A stretch of DNA of 10,614 bases from an uncultured Eubacteriales bacterium (GCA_934476545.1 CAKSOB010000047.1:1-10614), one strand, 5' to 3'. Positions 1 through 6,572 are shown, numbered from the stretch's first letter. Translations and numbers: made by a program. The notes: generated by a model from the letters alone, not told the origin.

Positions 1-129
1 GTGTGAACCTGTAATCATATTCTTTCCTACTCCGACAGTAACAACATTTTTATTTGCACGTCTTAAAAGGTCAATAGGAGCGATTGCCTCGGTTTCTTCA
101 AATCCGTCAGCTAAAAAAGCATAAATCAT
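1..129 (-). CDS. DJ-1/PfpI family protein, N-terminal part (cut by window edge)
   Basis: The minus strand encodes 43 residues, open to the window edge, starting MIYAFLADGFEETEA and continuing with APIDLLRRA and VVTVGV, then ending at TGSH. This is the usual N-terminus of DJ-1/ThiJ/PfpI proteins: first beta strand, the conserved acidic GFEE turn (Glu11/Glu12, which in the family lies near the nucleophilic cysteine), then the P(I/V)DLLRRA helix. The nucleophile-elbow cysteine falls outside the window. DJ-1 relatives are cytoplasmic and have been reported as glyoxalase/deglycase-like, chaperone or oxidative-stress proteins; the exact role cannot be told from this fragment. The start is chosen by family alignment, and no clear SD precedes the ATG, which is odd beside the strong SDs elsewhere. 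The gene diverges from the transporter operon, with only 37 bases between start codons. Confidence 0.85.
   Translation of the reverse strand, partial: MIYAFLADGFEETEAIAPIDLLRRANKNVVTVGVGKNMITGSH
97..125 (+). promoter_or_regulatory. Candidate promoter of the amino-acid ABC transporter operon
   Basis: TTCAAA (97-102) and CATAAA (120-125) are spaced by 17 bases. Each matches the sigma-A consensus at four of six positions. Transcription would start near 132, about 35 bases before the binding-protein start. The site lies inside the first codons of the divergent DJ-1-like gene, because the gap between start codons is only 37 bases. It is weak and offered only as the best candidate. Confidence 0.3.
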
Positions 130-166
130 ATTTTAAAACTTGTTTCTAAATTTGGGGGTAATGATT

Positions 167-1063
167 ATGAAAAAATGGTCTAAACTTGGCGCATTGATTG
201 CTGCTGCAATGTTAGTTTCTGCTGTTGCTGTTGGCTGTGGTTCCGATGCCACATCTACCGATAACACTTCTTCTGCTGCTTCTACCGACTGGACAGATAT
301 TGCAAACAAAGGCAAAATGGTAATCGGTATCACCTACTTTGAACCGATGAACTACATCGACAAAAGCACCAATGAGCTGACCGGTTTTGAAACCGAGTTT
401 GCACAGGCTGTTTGTGAGAAGCTGGGTGTAGAGCCATCCTTCCAGAAGATTGAGTGGGAATCCAAGGAAGTAGAGCTGAATGCAAAGACCATCGACTGCA
501 TCTGGAACGGCTTGACCATCAACGATGAGAGAAAAGAGAACATGGACATCTCCACTCCTTACATGGAGAACAAGCAGGTTATGGTTGTAAAGAAAGAGAA
601 TGCCGACAAGTATCAGACTGCCGAAGACCTGAAGGGCGCAAAGGTTGTTGCTGAGAAAAAGTCTGCCGGTGAAGAAGTTGCTCAGAGCGACGCACTGTTT
701 GCCGATGCCAATTACCTCTCCGTAGACTCTCAGGCAAAGACCCTGCTGGAAGTTAAGTCCGGTACTGCCGATGTTGCAATCATCGACTATGTTATGTCCA
801 TCGGTTCCTTGGGTGAAGGCTCCGACTACTCCGATCTGGTTGTTGTAGACGGCAAAGACTTTGCACCGGAGCAATATGGTATCGCACTGCGTAAGAACAG
901 CCCGGAAACTCTGGCAAAGGTAAACGCTGCAATCCAAGAGCTGGCTGACGAAGGCAAGCTGCAAGAGATCGCTGAAAAGTATCATCTGGAAGATTTGCTC
1001 CTGGTAAAGCCTGCAAATGATACTGCTACTGACGCATCTTCCGCAACTGAGGCTGAAGCATAA
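167..1063 (+). CDS. Polar amino acid ABC transporter, substrate-binding lipoprotein
   Basis: This is an extracytoplasmic solute-binding protein of family 3 (SBP_bac_3), 298 residues, that captures an amino acid and delivers it to the permease encoded next. Residues 1-23 form a lipoprotein signal peptide (MKKWSK, hydrophobic core, AVGC lipobox) with Cys24 as the lipidation site. A Ser/Thr/Asp/Ala linker (25-42) follows, then the two-lobed domain: LTGFETEFAQAV (71-82), the WNGLTINDER...STPY region (113-132) whose Arg122 corresponds to the arginine that clamps the ligand carboxylate in this family, and AIIDYVM (204-210) with Asp207. The ATG at 167 is preferred over 161 and over an upstream TTG because GGGGG (154-158) sits 8 bases before it. 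The last 16 residues are an unusual Thr/Ala/Asp/Ser tail. Ligand specificity (cystine, glutamine, lysine or other) cannot be read from the sequence. Confidence 0.93.
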   Translation: MKKWSKLGALIAAAMLVSAVAVGCGSDATSTDNTSSAASTDWTDIANKGKMVIGITYFEPMNYIDKSTNELTGFETEFAQAVCEKLGVEPSFQKIEWESKEVELNAKTIDCIWNGLTINDERKENMDISTPYMENKQVMVVKKENADKYQTAEDLKGAKVVAEKKSAGEEVAQSDALFADANYLSVDSQAKTLLEVKSGTADVAIIDYVMSIGSLGEGSDYSDLVVVDGKDFAPEQYGIALRKNSPETLAKVNAAIQELADEGKLQEIAEKYHLEDLLLVKPANDTATDASSATEAEA

Positions 1064-1121
1064 GAGCGAATACAAGTTCTTTCTAAAATAAAAATAAGTA
1101 CATATTGATTAGGTGAATGGA

Positions 1122-1772
1122 ATGGAACAATTTTGGCAAGTCACCTTGCGGCTGCTGGAAGGATTCGGGCAAAACTGTATTATCTTCGGTGTAACCCTTC
1201 TTTTGGCACTGCCCTTGGGACTGATTATTACCGGCGGCTCCATGTCGAAATTCAAACCGCTGTGTTGGTTCACCCGATTGTTTGTTTGGGTGATTCGTGG
1301 AACGCCGCTGATGCTGCAATTATTTGTGGTGTTTTTCATCCCGCCGTTGGTTACAAACGGTGCATTTGCATTTGACCGAATGCAAGCTGCCTGCATTGCT
1401 TTTGTCATTAACTACGCCGCCTATTTCTCCGAGATTTACCGTGGCGGAATCAAAAGCATTCCAAAGGGACAATATGAAGCCGGACAGGTATTGGGCATGA
1501 CAAAGGCGCAGATTTTTGTGAAGGTCGTCCTGTTTCAGGTGATCAAAAAGATTGTGCCACCAATGGGCAACGAAATCATTACACTGGTAAAGGATACCTC
1601 CCTGTCCAGTGTCATCGCAATCCCGGAGGTTCTGATGAACGCCAAGGACTTCTCTATGAGTGGTCTGATCTGGCCGCTGTTCTACTCGGCAATCTTCTTC
1701 TTAGCATTCTGTGGCATACTGACAATCGTATTCTCTCAACTGGAGAAACGACTTAATTACTACAAAGGATAA
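1122..1772 (+). CDS. Polar amino acid ABC transporter, permease (HisM/GlnP family)
   Basis: Membrane permease of a PAAT-family importer, 216 residues, normal for a HisM/GlnP-type subunit that acts as a homodimer. Hydrophobic stretches lie near residues 17-38, 52-75, 88-104 and 183-205. Family landmarks are IRGTPLMLQL (58-67), INYAAYFSEIYRGGI (96-110) and the cytoplasmic EAA loop beginning at residue 119 (EAGQVLGMTKAQIF), which docks onto the ATPase. The ATG at 1122 is chosen because AGGTGA (1111-1116) sits about 5 bases upstream; an in-frame GTG at 1113 lies inside that SD. It follows the binding-protein gene by 58 bases with no terminator between, and its TAA overlaps a possible ATG of the ATPase gene by one base, so the three genes should be co-transcribed. 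Confidence 0.93.
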   Translation: MEQFWQVTLRLLEGFGQNCIIFGVTLLLALPLGLIITGGSMSKFKPLCWFTRLFVWVIRGTPLMLQLFVVFFIPPLVTNGAFAFDRMQAACIAFVINYAAYFSEIYRGGIKSIPKGQYEAGQVLGMTKAQIFVKVVLFQVIKKIVPPMGNEIITLVKDTSLSSVIAIPEVLMNAKDFSMSGLIWPLFYSAIFFLAFCGILTIVFSQLEKRLNYYKG

Positions 1773-1786
1773 TGGATGGTTCGATT

Positions 1787-2602
1787 ATGTCAATTTTACA
1801 AGTAGAAAACATTCAGAAGAGCTTCGGCAAAACAGAAGTTCTGAAAAATATTTCGTTTTCGCTGGAGAAGGGCGAGGTCGTAGCTATCATTGGCTCCTCC
1901 GGCAGCGGTAAAACCACGCTGCTGCGATGCCTGAACTTTTTGGAAACACCGGATCACGGTAAAATCATTGTAAATGATCATGTTTTGCTCAATGCCGACA
2001 ATGGCGCAAAGCTGTCCGACAGTGAAAAGAGAAAAAACAGACTCCATTTTGGTTTGGTGTTTCAATCGTTCAATCTGTTTCCTCAATACAGTGTGTTAGA
2101 CAACTTGATGCTGGCACCGCAACTGGCTACTAAACGAATTCTGAAGCAACAGGGCAGTTATCTTGGCTGCACAAATCGAAAAGAGATTAAGCAGCAGATT
2201 CGTGAAAAATCTTTGCGGCTGTTAGAACAAGTTGGTCTGGAACAAAAAGCAAACGCATATCCCTGTGAGCTTTCCGGCGGCCAACAGCAACGTGTTGCCA
2301 TTGCAAGAGCTTTGGTGCAAGCACCGGATGTTCTATGCTTTGACGAACCGACCTCTGCATTGGATCCGGAGTTGACCGGTGAAGTATTGAACGTTATTAA
2401 AATGCTGAAAGAAAAAGGATTTACCATGTTGGTTGTAACCCATGAGATTGAATTTGCGCATGATGTAGCAGATAAGATTATCTTTATGGACCAAGGTGTG
2501 ATTGCGGAAGAAGGAACACCGGAGCAAGTCATCAGCAATCCGAAAAACCCAAGAACAAAAGAGTTCCTTTCCAGATTTAATCAAAATTTCAAAATGGATT
2601 AA
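1787..2602 (+). CDS. Polar amino acid ABC transporter, ATP-binding protein (GlnQ type)
   Basis: Cytoplasmic ATPase that powers the importer, 271 residues from this start. All nucleotide-binding motifs are intact: Walker A GSSGSGKT (36-43), Q-loop Gln93 in VFQSFNLFPQ, ABC signature LSGGQQQ (162-168), Walker B VLCFDEP with Glu187, D-loop SALD (190-193) and switch His219 in VVTHE. The protein is about 25-30 residues longer than the classical 240-residue GlnQ because of a basic insertion between the Q-loop and the signature (roughly 115-140). The start at ATG 1787 gives the family-typical MSILQVENIQKSFG; GGATGG (1774-1779) precedes it by 7 bases. The overlapping ATG at 1772 (TAATG junction) would add five residues and remains possible through translational coupling. 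A strong terminator follows directly. Confidence 0.93.
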   Translation: MSILQVENIQKSFGKTEVLKNISFSLEKGEVVAIIGSSGSGKTTLLRCLNFLETPDHGKIIVNDHVLLNADNGAKLSDSEKRKNRLHFGLVFQSFNLFPQYSVLDNLMLAPQLATKRILKQQGSYLGCTNRKEIKQQIREKSLRLLEQVGLEQKANAYPCELSGGQQQRVAIARALVQAPDVLCFDEPTSALDPELTGEVLNVIKMLKEKGFTMLVVTHEIEFAHDVADKIIFMDQGVIAEEGTPEQVISNPKNPRTKEFLSRFNQNFKMD

Positions 2603-2604
2603 AC

Positions 2605-2647
2605 AACTCCCCGTCGTGGCTTTCCTCGGCGGGGAGTTTCTGTTTCT
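2605..2647 (+). terminator. Rho-independent terminator of the ABC transporter operon
   Basis: AACTCCCCGTCG (2605-2616) pairs with CGGCGGGGAGTT (2627-2638) as a 12-pair stem with one G-U pair and a 10-base loop. A T-rich run (2637-2647, broken by C and G) follows. It begins three bases after the ATPase stop codon. Confidence 0.9.
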
Positions 2648-2655
2648 AACGACAA

Positions 2656-2698
2656 AGAAAGCCGAAGCAATCCACAACGGATCGATTCGGCTTTTTCT
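2656..2698. terminator. Bidirectional terminator between convergent operons
   Basis: AAAGCCGAA (2658-2666) pairs with TTCGGCTTT (2686-2694), with an inner ATCC/GGAT stem (2670-2673 with 2679-2682). Read on the plus strand it ends in a T-run (2692-2696) and backs up the transporter terminator. Read on the minus strand it starts two bases beyond the mtnA stop codon and runs into TTTCTTTG, so it also serves the mtnA operon. Confidence 0.8.
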
Positions 2699-3764
2699 AG
2701 TTTGTTCTTTGACTTTTCTGCACAGCAACAGACAGGCTCTCGGTAAACGGCGCGCGACAAATACCGTGTTCTGTAATGATTGCTGTAATCAACGTATGGT
2801 CGGTAACATCAAAGGCAGGGTTGTAACAATTCACTTCCGGTAACGCAGTCGGTTCGGAGAAAAATTGTTCTTTGATTTCCTCCGGTTTCCGCAATTCAAT
2901 AGGGATGTCCTCCCCTGTTTTACACTGTAAATCAATCGTGGAAGTTGGTCCCAATACATAAAACGGAATTCCATAATGCTTTGCTAAAATTGCAAGTCCG
3001 GATGTTCCGATTTTGTTGGCGGTATCTCCGTTGGCCGCTACACGGTCACACCCAACCAGACACGCTTGCACCCAACCGTTTTTCATCACAAGGCTTGCCA
3101 TGTTATCACAAATTAAGGTTACGTCTACCCCGCTGTTTTGCAGCTCATAGGTTGTTAAGCGAGCGCCTTGCAGCAACGGACGTGTTTCGTCTGCAAAAAC
3201 ATGGAATCCATACCCCTTCTCCTGTCCCAAAAGAATCGGTCCTAATGCAGTTCCATAGCGAGAAGTTGCCAATGGTCCTGCATTACAGTGAGTTAACAAT
3301 CCATCTCCCGGGTTTAATAAGGATAATCCGTTCTCTGCAATAGCACGGCACATAGCAATATCTTCTTGATGGATTGCAATACATTCCGCTCGCAGCCGCT
3401 CTAAGCACCGGTCAATCGTTTGGCAATCAGCAATCGAAGAAACCATGCGCTTTAATGCCCATGACAAATTAACAGCAGTAGGACGAGCCAAGGACAATGC
3501 TTCAGCCTGTTGCCGTAACCGCTCTCGAAACGAGGCGATATCCTGCTCTGAAATTTGCTTTGCCAATACATACAGGTCATATGCCGCACAAATCCCGATG
3601 CAGGGCGCACCACGCACTTGCAGTGTTTGGATGGCGTGAATCATTTCTTCTGCTGTTTTTAAGGTGCGAAATACCTTTCGGTTAGGAAGCTGTGTTTGGT
3701 CGAGAATCACAACGCCATCCTCTTCTGTTGTGAGATAAACGTGTTCCGATAGATAGGTTTCCAT
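2697..3764 (-). CDS. mtnA: S-methyl-5-thioribose-1-phosphate isomerase (MtnA)
   Basis: Cytoplasmic aldose-ketose isomerase of the eIF2B-like family, 355 residues, the usual length. It converts 5-methylthioribose-1-phosphate to 5-methylthioribulose-1-phosphate; family members also accept 5-deoxyribose-1-phosphate. Seen in the protein: the RGAP phosphate-binding motif (51-54), GLLTHCNAGPLATSRYGTA (155-173) with Cys160, GARLTTYELQ (200-209), GCDRVAANGDTANKIGT (238-254) with Asp240, and the PTSTID strand (273-278). Cys160 and Asp240 carry the same numbers as the catalytic pair described for the Bacillus subtilis enzyme. ATG 3764 is preferred over an in-frame TTG at 3785 because GGGAGGAG lies 7 bases upstream. 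It begins one base after the aldolase stop codon, so the two genes are tightly coupled. No mtnK, mtnW, mtnX, mtnB or mtnD neighbour is present, so a complete methionine-salvage set is not seen here. Confidence 0.92.
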   Translation of the reverse strand: METYLSEHVYLTTEEDGVVILDQTQLPNRKVFRTLKTAEEMIHAIQTLQVRGAPCIGICAAYDLYVLAKQISEQDIASFRERLRQQAEALSLARPTAVNLSWALKRMVSSIADCQTIDRCLERLRAECIAIHQEDIAMCRAIAENGLSLLNPGDGLLTHCNAGPLATSRYGTALGPILLGQEKGYGFHVFADETRPLLQGARLTTYELQNSGVDVTLICDNMASLVMKNGWVQACLVGCDRVAANGDTANKIGTSGLAILAKHYGIPFYVLGPTSTIDLQCKTGEDIPIELRKPEEIKEQFFSEPTALPEVNCYNPAFDVTDHTLITAIITEHGICRAPFTESLSVAVQKSQRTN

Positions 3765-3765
3765 A

Positions 3766-4371
3766 TCAAGTCTCCTCCCGGTCAATTTCGGCTGGGATTG
3801 GCAAACCGGTACTCATTGCCAACCGTACAATTTTGGCGGTATCTTCCACATACTGGGCATTATGATAGGCTTGCTCTAAGGTTTCTCCTGTGGTTACAAC
3901 ACCGTGATTCGCTAACAAACAACAGGGTTTTCTTTGCAATACAGGAAGAGCGTTTAATCCAACCTCCGGACTTCCTTGCTTTGCATAGGGGGCTACTTCA
4001 ATTTCTCCGCCTAAAAACAACAGACTTTCAACCAGTACGCAAGGAATCTTTTGGCGCAAAACCGCAAAGGCTGTGGCATTGGGAGAATGCGTGTGAACGA
4101 TTGCCTGAACGGTTGGAATTGCACGATAAATCTCAGCGTGCATTCGCCATTCCGAGGACGGCTTGTGCTTGGTTTTTTCTAACACATTTCCCTCTAAATC
4201 AATGCAGACAATATCCGCTGCTGTCATTCGCCCGTAATCCAATCCACTGGGAGTAATCCACAGCTTTCCAGAAGTCCGATCAAAGCAGCTTACATTTCCG
4301 CTGGTTGCTGTCATTAACCCTTCCCGATAGCCACGCTGTGCAAATGCTACGATTTCTTTGCGCCGTTCCAT
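3766..4371 (-). CDS. Class II aldolase/adducin family protein, probable 5-deoxy(methylthio)ribulose-1-phosphate aldolase
   Basis: Zinc-dependent class II aldolase of the FucA/AraD family, 201 residues, cytoplasmic. The fold signatures are the phosphate-binding TSGN (23-26) and TPSG (40-43). The zinc site is His93 and His95 in HTH and His156 in ANHG, and the acidic catalytic residue is Glu74 in PSSEW. These match Glu73/His92/His94/His155 of Escherichia coli L-fuculose-1-phosphate aldolase, shifted by one. Cleavage of a ketose-1-phosphate to DHAP plus an aldehyde is therefore the expected chemistry. Position directly before mtnA suggests the substrate is 5-deoxyribulose-1-phosphate or 5-methylthioribulose-1-phosphate, as in the DHAP shunt. 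MtnB (methylthioribulose-1-phosphate dehydratase) belongs to the same superfamily and is the main alternative, but the FucA-like acidic residue and absence of other salvage genes favour an aldolase. The start has a clear AAGGAG SD (plus-strand 4378-4383). Confidence 0.85.
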   Translation of the reverse strand: MERRKEIVAFAQRGYREGLMTATSGNVSCFDRTSGKLWITPSGLDYGRMTAADIVCIDLEGNVLEKTKHKPSSEWRMHAEIYRAIPTVQAIVHTHSPNATAFAVLRQKIPCVLVESLLFLGGEIEVAPYAKQGSPEVGLNALPVLQRKPCCLLANHGVVTTGETLEQAYHNAQYVEDTAKIVRLAMSTGLPIPAEIDREET

Positions 4372-4395
4372 CTCAATCTCCTTCTCGCTCTGTTA

Positions 4396-4629
4396 TTAAT
4401 CTGCCAGATGCTCCTGTAAATAAGCAATGATGTCATCCGATTCATACAATGCTTTTCCGTTAATCATCAAGCAAGGCACCTGTGCTTTTCCGCCAAGCGC
4501 AACCAACTCCGCCAGTACCTCCGGATCGGTGGTATCTCGCATAGGCAATTGGATACCGGTTTGCTCCATATAGCGCAGGACTTTGCGGCAATAAGGGCAA
4601 GTGATTCTTTGATACAATACATAATCCAT
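4396..4629 (-). CDS. Glutaredoxin-like thioredoxin-fold protein
   Basis: Small protein of 77 residues with a glutaredoxin/GST-N-terminal fold. It has CPYC (11-14), the classical dithiol glutaredoxin active site, after the first beta strand (YVLYQRIT); the cis-proline loop VPCL (51-54, Pro52) after the KAQ turn; and ESDDIIAYL (63-71), the usual C-terminal helix that contacts the cysteinyl ligand. An additional cysteine (Cys53) follows the cis-proline. It should catalyse thiol-disulfide exchange in the cytoplasm; the partner is unknown. The ATG at 4629 is chosen because AGGAG lies 8 bases upstream; an in-frame GTG at 4638 overlaps that SD. It is first in the operon with the aldolase (24-base gap) and mtnA. 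The operon order could suggest a redox role with the aldolase products, but this is only inference. Confidence 0.85.
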   Translation of the reverse strand: MDYVLYQRITCPYCRKVLRYMEQTGIQLPMRDTTDPEVLAELVALGGKAQVPCLMINGKALYESDDIIAYLQEHLAD

Positions 4630-4671
4630 TTTCAACACTCCTGTTCTGTGGTAACATTCTTCCTTTGTTTT

Positions 4672-4700
4672 ATGCTAGTATATTTGTCGAATTCTGTCAA
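4672..4700 (-). promoter_or_regulatory. Sigma-A promoter of the glutaredoxin-aldolase-mtnA operon
   Basis: On the minus strand a perfect TTGACA (plus-strand 4695-4700) and TAGCAT (plus-strand 4672-4677) are separated by exactly 17 bases. The start site would be near 4665, about 36 bases before the glutaredoxin-like start codon. A TCGACA hexamer occurs 10 bases after TTGACA on the same strand, and the intervening GAATTC is a palindrome; either could be a binding site but nothing shows it. Confidence 0.65.
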
Positions 4701-4737
4701 TAGCAGAAAGATAATTCCGAACCTTCTTATTTTCTTT

Positions 4738-4766
4738 TTCCATTTGACCTTTATTTATGGTATGAT
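4738..4766 (+). promoter_or_regulatory. Probable extended -10 promoter of the double-HTH regulator
   Basis: TATGAT (4761-4766) is preceded by TGG (4758-4760), giving an extended -10 element. The weak hexamer TTCCAT (4738-4743) lies 17 bases upstream. A better-looking TTGACC (4744-4749) is only 11 bases from TATGAT, or 14 from the overlapping GATAAT (4764-4769), which is too close for normal sigma-A spacing. The start site would be near 4773, just before the SD AAAGGAGG (4785-4792). Confidence 0.45.
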
Positions 4767-4799
4767 AATAAAAATAATCTCTCCAAAGGAGGAATGGAA

Positions 4800-6518
4800 A
4801 TGAAATTCAGCGATCTGTTTCATCAATATTTACAAGAACTCGACTGCACCGCCAAAGAACTGTCGGAAGAAACGGGACTCTCCCCTGCTTCTCTGAGCCG
4901 GTATCGTACCGGAGAGCGGCTCCCCACAAAAGAACAAGCGGAACAGCTACTCTCCGGCATCTGTTCCATCGCCTCCAAAAAAGGACGTTCTCATATCACC
5001 GAAGAACAATTGAGAAAAGATTTTCAAGAAGTTTTAGAGGTTCCCGCTTTTGATTATGATCGATTCACCGAAGCCTTAAATAAAATGATTCACACGTTGG
5101 ATCTTAATATTTCTGAGCTCTCTCGATTTATGAACTTTGACTCCTCTTACTTATCCCGCATCCGGTTGGGGCAACGCCGTCCGGCAAATCCGGAACAGTT
5201 TATCTCTTCCATTTGCCAATATGTTGTGCAGAAAAAATCGGAAACCGCTATTGCAGAATTGATTGGATGTTCCCCCGAAGAATGGCACACAAAAAACGAT
5301 TGCTTTGCCACCCTATGTGAGTGGATGAGCCATGGAAAAACAGAGCCGCAAAATGCCATGGACGGATTTTTGAAAAAGCTGGATGAATTTGATTTAGACG
5401 AGTACATCCACGCTATTCATTTTAATGAACTGAAAACTCCGACCCTACCCTTTCAACTGCCCACCTCTAAAACTTATTACGGCATAGAAGCCATGAAGCA
5501 AGGGGAACTGGACTTTTTCAAATCCACCATCTTATCCAAGTCAAAAGAACCTGTTTTTATGTGCAGTGACATGCCAATGGCGGATATGGCGAAGGATTTA
5601 GAATTTGGAAAAAAGTGGATGTTTGCCATTGCGATGATGTTGAAAAAAGGATTGCAGCTCCAAATCATTCACAATGTAGAGCGTCCTTTTCAGGAAATGA
5701 TGCTGGGTTTGGAAAGCTGGATTCCCATTTATATGACGGGACAGATTTCTCCTTATTACTTAAAGGGAAGGCAAAATAACGTATACTGTCATTTCCAGTA
5801 CGTTTCCGGACAAGCGGCTCTGTGCGGAGAATGTATTCAGGGATACCACAATGACGGAAAATATTACCTGACCAAAAATGCAGAAGAAGTTTCTTATTAT
5901 CGAAAAAAGGCTGCGCTTCTTTTGAAAAAAGCACAACCTTTAATGAATGTTTATACAAAAGCATCGGCTGCCGGATTTCTTTCCTTTCAAAAGGATGCCG
6001 TGCAATCAGCAGGAGAACGTCGAAACATTCTGTCTTCCCTGCCGCTGTACACCATGCCGGAACATCTGCTGCAAACAATTTTAGAGCGAAATCAGGTAGC
6101 ATCCTCCGACCAAGCACAAATCCTTACCTATGCAGCAAAAGAACGAGCCTCTGCAGCCGCTATTTTAGCAACGGACTCCATTACGGACGAGGTTCCCTTA
6201 TGGACAGAACCGCAATTTCAAAGCCATCCGATGGTGTTGCCGCTTGCGGGAATGTTTTATGAAAAAGAGCTGCTTTACACCTTTGAAGACTATCAGCAGC
6301 ACCTTTCTGCCACACAAAAATTTGCTGAAGAACACTCCAACTATACGATCATCACAGGAGAAACCTCCGCCTTCCGGAACATTCAAATTCAGATATGCAA
6401 AGGACGTTGGGTACTTGTTACCAAAAATAAAGCGCCTGCCATTCATTTTGTCATTCGGCATCCAAAAATGCTCCATGCTTTTGAGAATTTCGTGATATCC
6501 GTTACCGAACCGACCTAG
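4800..6518 (+). CDS. Double helix-turn-helix (XRE-like) regulator with large unassigned C-terminal region
   Basis: This 572-residue soluble protein has two related N-terminal modules. The first HTH (about 16-45) contains AKELSEETGLSPASLSRYRTGER; the second (about 103-133) contains ISELSRFMNFDSSYLSRIRLGQRR. Each ends in the SRYRTGERLP or SRIRLGQRRP pattern typical of XRE/Cro-type DNA-binding domains, and each is followed by a helix (EQAEQLLSGICSI at 45-57; PEQFISSICQYV at 131-142), so the whole module appears duplicated. The middle part (about 225-385) includes YYGIEAMKQGELDFF, a predicted strand LQLQIIHNVER (285-295) and WIPIYMTGQISPYYLKG (307-323). I recall this pattern from other clostridial HTH proteins but cannot tie it to a named domain. 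The C-terminal third (about 390-572) is unassigned. ATG 4800 is chosen because AAAGGAGG (4785-4792) lies 7 bases upstream; ATG 4794 is too close. It is monocistronic. A DNA-binding regulator with a sensory C-terminus is the likely role; target and ligand are unknown. Confidence 0.8.
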   Translation: MKFSDLFHQYLQELDCTAKELSEETGLSPASLSRYRTGERLPTKEQAEQLLSGICSIASKKGRSHITEEQLRKDFQEVLEVPAFDYDRFTEALNKMIHTLDLNISELSRFMNFDSSYLSRIRLGQRRPANPEQFISSICQYVVQKKSETAIAELIGCSPEEWHTKNDCFATLCEWMSHGKTEPQNAMDGFLKKLDEFDLDEYIHAIHFNELKTPTLPFQLPTSKTYYGIEAMKQGELDFFKSTILSKSKEPVFMCSDMPMADMAKDLEFGKKWMFAIAMMLKKGLQLQIIHNVERPFQEMMLGLESWIPIYMTGQISPYYLKGRQNNVYCHFQYVSGQAALCGECIQGYHNDGKYYLTKNAEEVSYYRKKAALLLKKAQPLMNVYTKASAAGFLSFQKDAVQSAGERRNILSSLPLYTMPEHLLQTILERNQVASSDQAQILTYAAKERASAAAILATDSITDEVPLWTEPQFQSHPMVLPLAGMFYEKELLYTFEDYQQHLSATQKFAEEHSNYTIITGETSAFRNIQIQICKGRWVLVTKNKAPAIHFVIRHPKMLHAFENFVISVTEPT

Positions 6519-6545
6519 ATTCGGAACCTTCCTAATCTTGCTCTC

Positions 6546-6572
6546 CCCTCCTTAACGGGAGGGTTCTTTTTT
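6546..6572 (+). terminator. Rho-independent terminator of the double-HTH gene, overlapping the end of ogt
   Basis: CCCTCC (6546-6551) pairs with GGAGGG (6558-6563) around a six-base loop, followed by TTCTTTTTT (6564-6572). It works only in the plus direction, since the minus strand has no T-run after the hairpin. The loop and 3' arm contain the stop codon and last codons of the convergent methyltransferase gene. Confidence 0.75.

Noticed and set aside
212..1075. Long minus-strand open frame (287 codons) opposite the binding-protein gene
   Set aside because: It is the mirror of a well-supported lipoprotein gene; its translation is cysteine-rich with no recognisable domain and no SD.
3798..4256. 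Plus-strand open frame of 152 codons opposite the aldolase
   Set aside because: The aldolase on the minus strand has intact zinc ligands and an SD; this frame shows no domain.
4681..4700. Possible operator around GAATTC between TTGTC and TGTCAA
   Set aside because: The arms do not form a good palindrome beyond the six-base core, and one arm is explained by the -35 element of the minus-strand promoter.
4744..4766. TTGACC (4744) with TATGAT (4761) as the regulator promoter
   Set aside because: The 11-base spacing is too short for sigma-A; the extended -10 reading was preferred.
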